NCBI GenBank assembly: GCA_032433765.1
Contig: JAVIAB010000059.1
Coordinates: 63,549,729 to 63,613,728, forward strand
DNA: 64,000 nt
Source: Megaustenia siamemsis
Lineage: Eukaryota; Mollusca; Gastropoda; Stylommatophora; Ariophantidae
Direction of reading: 5' to 3'
Position numbers and translations under genes: made by a program. The stretch's first letter is position 1, and each line of letters starts with the position of its first letter. Under the pieces are notes generated by a model that saw only the letters and a program-made list of their open reading frames with translations, searched no databases and was not told the DNA's origin. Positions 55,757 through 64,000 of this stretch are shown piece after piece.

Positions 55757-55764
55757 GTAGGAAA

Positions 55765-55885
55765 TGCACATATGACCTGAATTGTTCATTTGACCTGAAT
55801 TGCTCATATAACCTGAATTGCTCCTATGACCTAAATTGGCTCATCTGACCCGACCTGAATTGCTCATATGACCTGAATATTTGCT
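55765..55885. repeat. Degenerate 14/28-bp repeat next to donor
   Basis: TGACCTGAATTGCTCATA-type units recur about seven times with errors, starting about 15 bp after the EGF4 donor. Confidence 0.85.
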
Positions 55886-56202
55886 TAGTTTACTAAATAC
55901 AGGAATTGTACATGGGGATTAAGAAAATTAAAGAACATTTAATATATAATGCACATAAATCACATTCATTTATTGCCATGATGTGAACACTGTGATTCAT
56001 TAGTACTTAACTATTACATCTGTGTTAGTCATGTGTCATATCTTTGTGTGTGCATGTTTGGGTTAGATATCTCATATCTTTGTGTGCATGTTTATGTTAG
56101 TCATATCTCATATCTTTGTGTGTGCATACCTGTGTATGTGACATCTCATATCCTTGTGTGTGCATGTCTATGTTGATCATATCTCATATCTTTATCTTGA
56201 CA

Positions 56203-58342
56203 ACACTGGCCAATGAGTTTAATGCCAGTATTCGGAGTGGCCAGATTAAGGAGGAGTGGCTACACAGCTACTTACTACCGCTACCGAACCCAAACAAGGA
56301 CCATTCCCAGATCAGTGCCTACAGAATCATCACAATGCAGAACACTGTGGGCAAGCTGCTGGAGAAAATAGTTGCCCGTGTCCTCACGTGTCGCCTTGAA
56401 CAGAAACGCGTATTCCCATCCACACTCGGAGGTTATAGATATAACAAAGAGACATGGCTCAATGCGGCAGTATTTGCCTATGACGTCTTCGAAGGCTTCC
56501 ACAGACGAGAGGAGACTTGTGCTGCTGCTATAGATCTGGAGGATGCATACAACAGGGTACCATTTGAATATCTCATGCATATGCTTCTCAAACTGGCGGT
56601 GAACCCCTTCCTCATAAGATGGATCGCCGCGGCACTGTTTCAGAGGAAGGTGATACTCAGATGTGGAAGTTGGTCTTCCGAGCCAACATCCATTTGTCCT
56701 GGGCTGCCACAAGGCTCACCATTGTCACCAGTTCTATTTAATGTGTACACAATAACGATCACGGCCCAACAGCTGGATGGGAGGGGAAGAACTATGACTT
56801 TTGCTGATGATATTCTGGTATATCGACAGGGAAGAGACAGACGGGGAATCGCCTCCACAATGCAAGACGAACTCGATCGCATTTCCTCCTGGTGTGGGGT
56901 TTCAGGTGCCTTGGTTAATCCTAATAAAGCATCAGTTTCATGGTTCTCCCTTAACAATCATATCGTTAATACGACCACACCGGTAGTACGAATGGGAGCT
57001 GATGAGGTGACCAGGGACAAGTTGATGACATACCTCGGAGTTAAGTTTGATCGCAGCCTGTGTTTTCGGGACCACGTTGACCATGTGATAACAAAATCCC
57101 GCAAAGGATTAGCCGCCTTGAAGGTCATGGCAGCTGCCAACATCGAGCAGAGGCTACTTACTCTTCTGTTCCAGGGATTAGTCCTCGCACCAATCGAGTA
57201 TGCCCTGGCCATTCTTACTGTCAGTATGACTCAAATTGATAGGCTGGAGAAAATACAAAATGAAGCCATGCGCATTATCCTGGGATGTACGAGGGACACT
57301 CCCTGTGTGGCAATGAGGTATCTTCTTGACTTTCCAACCATGGATGACAGAATCAAGATCTGGAGAGCACGAGCATACCTGAAGATTAGTACAGATACAG
57401 AGCATCCATTGCACCACGTGCTCAACACAGAGAAAGGTACCAGGCTAAAAAGAGGCAAATCATGGGTGGGCCGAGCAGAAGATGTCATCAAACAGGTATG
57501 TGGGCTTACCAATCTCAGCGTTGGTGAGGAGTGGATACCGGTGCCTGCGTCATTCAAGGGGACTTTCTCATGAATTGTCACACTCGACAGGAAGAGTAGG
57601 GAACAGAACCCAGTCGTGGTTAATGCTGAGGTCAACGGTCTCATCTGCGATAACACCGATGAGAAAGATGCAGTCATCTATACAGACGGATCTGTAAGAC
57701 GACACGAAAAAAGTGCATGGGCATTTACAGCACGTTCGGCAGGCAGAATAGCCAAGGAAGACAGTGGTGCATACGCCATGACCACGAGTAGCATGACAAT
57801 GGAGGTGATGGCAGTGACCAAGGCATTCAAATGGTTAGAGTCACAAGACTACATCCACGCATGTATACTGAGTGATTCGATGAGCATGATAACAAAAGTG
57901 GAGGCGGGCTTTGTACGCATGCAATGGGTAGAGTCGTTGCAGAAATCCAAAATACGTAAGGTCACCTTTGTCTATGTCCCTGGACATGCGGGAGTACGGG
58001 GAAATGAGAGAGCGGACAGGTTGGCTAGCTGCGCTGTCGTTGAGGACGGGCAACCGATGGATCGGGCGGACGTCATCAATGCACTCCGAGATGTGGGAAG
58101 AGCACAGGACTTCGACAAACATAGATCAACGTCGCTTCTTCGGATGATGGAAATGGGAGTTAAGATGGGCACAGCCAGAAATGAGAAACTTGGTGGCCGT
58201 GTAAGAAGACTTATCAACCAACATAGAACTGGAGTCGTCAGTCGCTGGACACTGAGGGAATTGCTGAGGAGGGGATCTGAGCACCTATGGACATGTTCGG
58301 AGTGCAATGATGATGACCCGCAAATAACTCAATAACTCAATC
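56203..58342 (+). mobile_element. RNH-LINE A, long copy (RT + RNase H), 5'-truncated
   Basis: A non-LTR retrotransposon with RT and C-terminal RNase H, as in I/Nimb-type clades. It lacks the ORF1, endonuclease and RT N-terminus. The 3' end is CCGCAAATAACTCAATAACT with a short CAATAACT repeat tail. It sits inside a minisatellite, so the target duplication is ambiguous. It is the reference for the shorter copies at 13077, 17784, 19274, 32880 and 59913, and is GC-richer than its surroundings. Confidence 0.93.
56206..58335 (+). pseudogene. RT-RNase H polyprotein fragment with one in-frame TGA
   Basis: One reading frame runs from the truncation to 58335, broken only by TGA at 57571-57573. RT motifs are AAIDLEDAYNRV (A), GLPQGSPLSPVLFNVY (B) and FADDILVY (C, catalytic DD), followed by MTYLGV. 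RNase H residues are YTDGS, the Glu in TMEVMAV, the Asp in LSDSMS and the His/Asp in VPGHAGVRGNERADRLA. The tail RRGSEHLWTCSECNDDDPQ carries a CxxC. Since all catalytic residues are kept, the stop looks young; CGA to TGA (CpG decay) would explain it, which is inference. The protein cannot be full length because the N-terminal domains are absent. Confidence 0.92.
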
Positions 58343-58560
58343 TTTGTGTGCATGTCTATGTTAGGCATGTGTCATATCTTTGTGTGTGCATGTCTATGTC
58401 AGTCATATCTCATATCTTTATGTGCATGTTTATGTTAGTCATGTGTCATACATCTTGATGTGTGTCAGTGTTAGTCATGCCTCGTATCGCTGTGTGCAAG
58501 TCTGTGTTGGTCACATCTCCTATCTTTGTGTGTGCATGTCTGTGTTAGTCACCTCTAGTG

Positions 58561-58880
58561 ACTCGGGCAGATGGTGCTCGTAAACCTGGGAGGGCCGACC
58601 ATCTAAGGGCAGAATCCCCCTACAGAAAAGATCATCTACTGCCTTGCAGGAAGATTGGGGACAATCAAAGGCTAAGGAATGCAAACCTGAATAAAATGCT
58701 GGCTGAAATTGGATGCACTGGGCCACTGGCGCAGAGCACAGTGCAACGTTTTAATGGGTGTTCAATTCAGAGTGGATCTGGCAGACTCTAATTGTGATGT
58801 TCTGCCTGTGGGGGCGATCAACACACTTAACCTGACAGCAGACTTCATGTGAGAGTCTGGGATCCTACTCTGATTGAGTC
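58561..58880 (+). other. GC-richer unclassified repeat-like segment
   Basis: The sequence has a different composition (CTGGGAGGGCCGACC, GCAGAATCCCCC, GGGGGCGATCAAC) and resembles LINE 5' UTR-type DNA, but no second copy lies in the window and no conserved frame is seen. It ends in a (GA)n microsatellite. Confidence 0.35.
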
Positions 58881-58886
58881 CTGATC

Positions 58887-58889
<3 letters not shown>

Positions 58890-58921
<32 letters not shown>
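58890..58921. repeat. (GA)n microsatellite
   Basis: About 15 uninterrupted GA dinucleotides. Confidence 0.97.
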
Positions 58922-58922
<1 letters not shown>

Positions 58923-59201
58923 ACTATTACTTATTATCAAATGCTATTTATTATTTCAATTTTCATTTATTATTTTTTGTTTTTAAGCTTTTTATTTTGT
59001 GTGACCTGTAAAAAGCTTTTCCCCCCCAACATTGGACATTGTTATGTTATGTCTTTTGATAAGTAAAGTTGTAAACGAGACCCACAACACCATGCCAATC
59101 ACTGCATAAATTTCCTAAAATTGTTTAATATTTTGGCCATTGTGGTTTGTATAATATTAGGCTAGGATTATGAATCCAATTTTGAAATTACATTTGAAGT
59201 C
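58922..59201 (+). other. Non-coding, no feature seen
   Basis: AT-rich, no recognisable signature. Confidence 0.4.
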
Positions 59202-59615
59202 ATCATCATCATCATCAAGTACCGGGCCTAGTGGCGTAGGTGATCATGTCTCTCCACAACTTTCGATCTCGGCAGCTATTTATCATTTCTGTTGTTGACC
59301 TTCTGCCAAGCCATTCTCTTAAGCTGTCTGTTATTTTTTCTTTTTGCTTCCCTCTATCTCTTCGTCCCTCAATTTTTCCAGTTGTTACAATATATTCAAG
59401 TTGTTCTCTTCTCATTACATGGCCAAAAAATGATGATTGTCTCTTCCTAACATTGGAAATTAGCTCTCTTTTTGCTTTGACCTCTCTCAGAACCTCTTCA
59501 TTACTCTTCTTAGCTGTCCATGGTATTCTCAACATTCTTCTGTAAAACCACATTTCTACAGACTCCAATGATTTTCTTGTCTGTTGTCCTATTGTCCATG
59601 ACTCGATGTCCATGA
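59202..59615 (-). mobile_element. RTE-1 LINE 3' end
   Basis: Minus strand encodes one uninterrupted C-terminal stretch: RKSLESVEMWFYRRMLRIPW, AKKSNEEVLREVKAKREL, FFGHVMRREQLEYIVTTGK, REWLGRRSTTEMINSC and the RPGT end before the ATGATGATGATG tail. Least decayed RTE-1 3' end in the window. Confidence 0.95.
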
Positions 59616-59739
59616 CTTGAAGTCATAAAAGTCATATTAACGTTAATGAGACTGTGAACCCTTACAGCAGAGCTACAGAATAAAATACAAGCCCTTTGGA
59701 GATAAAATTTTATTATAGAGTTTTTGTTATTTTGCAAGG

Positions 59740-59900
59740 AAATTTGAAAGGAGGAAGAAGGAAAAATAGATAGAGAATGAGATGTGAAGAGGACATCAAA
59801 GAATGGACAGAATTCGACTTCACATTCCCATAAAATGACTGAAGATTAAGATCAACAGAAAAGGTTGATAAAGTCTGTCAGTCGTACTCCAATGACCCAC
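59740..59900 (+). mobile_element. LINE 3' end leading into the satellite
   Basis: GAGGACATCAAAGAATGGAC encodes EDIKEWT, the same post-RT block as 12500-12680 (minus). The following AAAAGGTTGATAAAGTCTG is continuous with the first satellite unit at 59861. The element supplies the left boundary of the array. Confidence 0.75.
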
Positions 59901-62900
59901 AGGTTGATTGAGTTATTTGCGGGTCATCATCATTGCACTCCGAACATATCCACAGGTTGATGAAGTCTGCCAGTAGTACTGCAATGACCCACAGGCTGAT
60001 GAAGTCTGCCAGTAGTACTACAATGACCCACAGGTTGATGAAGTCCGCCAGATTCCCTCCAATGACCCACAGGTTGATGAAGTCTGCCAGTAGCACTACA
60101 ATGACCAAAAGGTTGATGAAGTCTGCGAGTAGTACTACAATGACCCACAGGTTGATGAAGTCTGCCAGTAGTACTACAATGACCCACAGGTTGATTGATG
60201 TAGCCTGTCAGTTGTACTCCAATGACCCACAGATTGATGAAATCTGCCAGTAGTACTACAATGACCGACAGGTTGATGAAGTCTGCCAGTAGTACTACAA
60301 TGACCCACAGGTTGATGAAATCTGCCAGTAGTACTACAATGACCCACAGGTTGATGAAGTCTGTCAGTCGTACTCCAATGAACCACAGGTTGATGAAGTC
60401 TGCCAGTAGTACTACAATGACCAAAAGGTTGATGAAGTCTGCGAGTAGTACTACAATGACCCACAGGTTGATGAAGTCTGCCAGTAGTACTACAATGACC
60501 CACAGGTTGATGAAGTCTACCTGTAGTACTACAATGACCCACTAGTTGATGAAGTCTGTCAGTTGTACTCCAATGACCCACAGGTTGATGAAGTCTGTCA
60601 GTCGTACTCCAATGAACCACAGGTTTATGAAGTCTGTCAGTCGTACTCCAATGACCCATAGGTTGATGAAGTCTGTCAGTTGTACTCCAATGAACCACAG
60701 GTTTATGAAGTCTGTCAGTCGTACTCCAATGACCCACAGGTTTATGAAGTCTGTCAGTCGTACTCCAAAGACCCACATGTTGATGAATTCTGTCAGTAGT
60801 ACTCCAATGACCCACAGGTTAATGTAGTCCATCAGTAGTGCCCCAACAACTTTCAGGTTGATGAAGTCTGTCAACAGTGCCCAAAGACGTACAGGTTGAT
60901 GTAGTATGTTAGTAGTGCCCCAAAGACCTACAGGTTGATGTAGTATGTTAATAGTGCCCCAAAGACCTACAGGTTGATGTAGTATGTTAGTAGTGCCCCA
61001 AAGACCTACAGGTTGATGTAGTATGTTAGTAGTGCCCCAAAGACCTACAGGATGATGTAGTATGTTAGTAGTGCCCCAAAGACCTACAGGTTGATGTAGT
61101 ATGTTAGTAGTGCCCCAAAGACCTACAGGATGATGTAGTATGTTAGTAGTGCCCCAAAGAACTACAGGTTGATGTAGTATGTTAGTAGTGCCCCAAAGAC
61201 CTACAGGTTGATGTAGTATGTCAGTAGTGCCCCAAAGACCTACAGGTTGATGTAGTATGTTAGTAGTGCCCCAAAGACCTACAGGTTGATGTAGTATGTC
61301 AGTAGTGCCCCAAAGACCTACAGGTTGATGTAGTATGTTAGTAATGCCCCAAAGACCCACAGGTTGATGTAGTATGTTAGTAGTGCCCCAAAGACCTACA
61401 GGTTGATGTAGTATGTCAGTAGTGCCCCAAAGACCTACAGGTTGATGTAGTATGTTAGTAATGCCCCAAAGAACTACAGGTTGATGTAGTATGTTAGTAG
61501 TGCCCCAAAGACCTACAGGTTGATGTAGTATGTTAGTAGTGCCCCAAAGAACTACAGGTTGATGTAGTATGTTAGTAGTGTCCCAAAGACCTACAGGTTG
61601 ATGTAGTATGTCAGTAGTGCCCCAAAGACCTACAGGTTGATGTAGTATGTTAGTAGTGCCCCAAAGACCTACAGGTTGATGTAGTATGTCAGTAGTGCCC
61701 CAAAGAACTACAGGTTGATGTAGTATGTTAGTAATGCCCCAAAGACCTACAGGTTGATGTAGTATGTTAGTAGTGCCCCAAAGAACTACAGGTTGATGTA
61801 GTATGTTAGTAGTGCCCCAAAGACCTACAGGTTGATGTAGTATGTCAGTAGTACCCCAAAGACCTACAGGTTGATGTAGTATGTTAGTAGTGCCCCAAAG
61901 ACCTACAGGTTGATGTAGTATGTTAGTAATGCCCCAAAGACCCACAGGTTGATGAAGCCTGTCATTATTGCCAAAGACCTACAGGTTGATGAAGCCTGTC
62001 ATTATTGCCAAAGACCTACAGGTTGATGAAGCCTGTCATTATTGCCAAAGACCTACAGGTTGATGAAGCCTGTCATTATTGCCAATGACCTACAGGTTGA
62101 TGAAGCCTGTCATTATTGCCAAAGACCTACAGGTTGATGAAGCCTGTCATTATTGCCAAAGACCTACAGGTTGATGAAGCCTGTCATTATTGCCAAAGAC
62201 CTACAGGTTGATGTAGTATGTTAGTAATGCCCCAAAGACCTACAGGTTGATGAAGCCTGTCATTATTGCCAAAGACCTACAGGTTGATGAAGCCTGTCAT
62301 TATTGCCAAAGACCTACAGGTTGATGAAGCCTGTCATTATTGCCAAAGACCTACAGGTTGATGAAGCCTGTCATTATTGCCAAAGACCTACAGGTTGATG
62401 AAGCCTGTCATTATTGCCAAAGACCTACAGGTTGATGAAGCCTGTCATTATTGCCAAAGACCTACAGGTTGATGAAGCCTGTCATTATTGCCAAAGACCT
62501 ACAGGTTGATGAAGCCTGTCATTATTGCCAAAGACCTACAGGTTGATGAAGCCTGTCATTATTGCCAAAGACCTACAGGTTGATGAAGCCTGTCATTATT
62601 GCCAAAGACCTACAGGTTGATGAAGCCTGTCATTATTGCCAAAGACCTACAGGTTGATGAAGCCTGTCATTATTGCCAAAGACCTACAGGTTGATGAAGC
62701 CTGTCATTATTGCCAAAGACCTACAGGTTGATGAAGCCTGTCATTATTGCCAAAGACCTACAGGTTGATGAAGCCTGTCATTATTGCCAAAGACCTACAG
62801 GTTGATGTAGTATGTTAGTAATGCCCCAAAGACCCACAGGTTGATGTAGCCTGTCAGTAGTGCCCCATAAGACCCACATGTTGATGTAGTCTGTTAGCAG

Positions 62901-64000
62901 TGCCCCAAAGACCCACAGGTTGATGAAGCCTGTCATTATTGCCAAAGACCTACAGGTTGATGTAGTATGTTAGTAATGCCCCAAAGACCCACAGGTTGAT
63001 GTAGCCTGTCAGTAGTGCCCCATAAGACCCACATGTTGATGTAGTCTGTTAGCAGTGCCCCAAAGACCCACAGGTTGATGAAGCCTGTCATTATTGCCAA
63101 AGACCCACAGGTTGATGAAGCCTGTCATTATTGCCCCAAAGACCCACAGGTTGATGAAGCCTGTCATTATTGCCCCAAAGACCCACAGGTTGATGAAGCC
63201 TGTCATTATTGCCCCAAAGACCCACAGGTTGATGAAGCCTGTCATTATTGCCCCAAAGACCCACAGGTTGATGAAGCCTGTCATTATTGCCCCAAAGACC
63301 CACAGGTTGATGAAGCCTGTCATTATTGCCCCAAAGACCCACAGGTTGATGAAGCCTGTCATTATTGCCCCAAAGACCCACAGGTTGATGAAGCCTGTCA
63401 TTATTGCCCCAAAGACCCACAGGTTGATGAAGCCTGTCATTATTGCCCCAAAGACCCACAGGTTGATGAAGTCTGTCATTATTGCCAAAGACCCACAGGT
63501 TGATGTAGCCTGTCAGTAGTGCCCCATAAGACCCACATGTTGATGTAGTCTGTTAGCAGTGCCCCAAAGACCCACAGGTTGATGAAGCCTGTCATTATTG
63601 CCAAAGACCCACAGGTTGATGAAGCCTGTCATTATTGCCCCAAAGACCCACAGGTTGATGTAGCCTGTCAGTAGTGCCCCATAAGACCCACATGTTGATG
63701 TAGTCTGTTAGCAGTGCCCCAAAGACCCACAGGTTGATGAAGCCTGTCATTATTGCCCCAAAGACCCACAGGTTGATGAAGCCTGTCATTATTGCCCCAA
63801 AGACCCACAGGTTGATGAAGCCTGTCATTATTGCCCAAAGACCCACAGGTTGATGAAGCCTGTCATTATTGCCCCAAAGACCCACAGGTTGATGAAGCCT
63901 GTCATTATTGCCCCAAAGACCCACAGGTTGATGAAGCCTGTCATTATTGCCCCAAAGACCCACAGGTTGATGAAGCCTGTCATTATTGCCCCAAAGTCCC
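59861..64000. repeat. 37/39-bp satellite array, over 100 copies, runs off the window
   Basis: Units begin AGGTTGATGAAGTCTGTCAG and end GACCCAC. Four blocks can be seen: A (59861-60830, 39 bp, GTACTCCAATGACCCAC), B (60830-61945, 39 bp, GTAGTATGTTAGTAGTGCC), C (61945-62810, 37 bp, GCCTGTCATTATTGCC lacking two C) and D (63090-64000, 39 bp, TATTGCCCCAAAGACCCAC). A mixed higher-order segment containing CATAAGACCCACATG recurs at about 62850, 63020, 63510 and 63670. Long open frames occur only in the 39-bp blocks. Confidence 0.97.
59913..59953 (-). mobile_element. 41-bp RNH-LINE A 3' scrap inside the satellite
   Basis: TGAGTTATTTGCGGGTCATC to TTGCACTCCGAACAT is the reverse complement of the last about 40 bp of RNH-LINE A. 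It interrupts the second satellite unit and is flanked by CCACAGGTTGAT on both sides, which could be a target duplication or simply the repeat. Confidence 0.88.

Larger units (their letters stand above)
56025..58560. repeat. Minisatellite of about 36 bp interrupted by a LINE
   Basis: TTAGTCATATCTCATATCTTTGTGTG-like units, broken here as TCATATCTCATATCTT and TGTGTGTGCATGTCTATG, occupy 56025-56200 and resume at 58343-58560 on the other side of the RNH-LINE A insertion. Hence the LINE landed inside a pre-existing array. Confidence 0.88.

Noticed and set aside
60542..61945. 467-codon minus-strand open frame, and similar frames on both strands at 59933-60815 and 63009-63963
   Set aside because: They are by-products of 39-bp units (13 codons). 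Frames vanish where units are 37 bp, occur on both strands, and encode only the repeat.
59861..64000. CRISPR array (regular short repeats)
   Set aside because: Units are contiguous with no unique spacers, there are no cas genes, and the genome is animal.

Overview
This is a eukaryotic (metazoan) genomic window, AT-rich and full of transposons and tandem repeats. No bacterial-style genes are visible. The single host gene is the 3' part of a hemicentin-like (HMCN) extracellular-matrix gene on the + strand. I reconstructed 22 coding exons from reading frame, AG/GT boundaries and phase. They run from 276 to 55756, total 3087 nt (1029 codons), and join in frame with no stop. Domain order is five I-set Ig domains, three thrombospondin type 1 repeats, a nidogen-type G2F domain on four exons, a short two-cysteine linker and four calcium-binding EGF domains. 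This is the hemicentin order. Upstream exons (further Ig domains, VWA) and downstream exons (any further EGFs, fibulin-type C-terminus) lie outside the window.

The organism is probably an invertebrate and most likely a lophotrochozoan such as a mollusc. I infer this from hemicentin with three TSP1 repeats, 0.3-6 kb introns packed with RTE-like and RNase H-bearing LINEs, tRNA-derived SINEs, TTAA-flanked piggyBac-type MITEs and many minisatellites. I cannot name a species.

Layout: 1-25.9 kb holds the Ig exons, with introns carrying 75-bp, 49-bp and 29-bp minisatellites, LINE fragments, SINEs and MITEs. 26-35 kb holds the TSP1 exons, a MITE with an amplified end, a head-to-head tRNA-like element pair and a 53-bp minisatellite. 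36-42.4 kb holds the G2F exons, one of whose 3' splice sites sits at the end of an 18-copy, 39-bp array of splice-site-like units. 42.4-55.8 kb holds a 5.7-kb repeat-rich intron, then the linker and EGF exons. 55.8-64 kb is intron or 3' flank: a nearly intact RT/RNase H LINE (56.2-58.3 kb), then more than 4 kb of a 37/39-bp satellite running off the window edge.

The main unusual signals are: (1) tandem duplication of exon boundaries (an 18-copy acceptor array at 40754-41422 and a triplicated donor at 31438-31581); (2) minisatellites repeatedly lying within 100 bp of exons; (3) a large satellite apparently seeded by the 3' end of a LINE; (4) hammerhead-ribozyme-like cores in dispersed repeats; (5) a MITE whose terminal 72 bp is amplified eight-fold.

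LINE family names used here (RTE-1, GATA-tailed, L3, RNH-LINE A and B) and SINE A-D and MITE1/2 are labels of convenience for groups of similar copies within this window.
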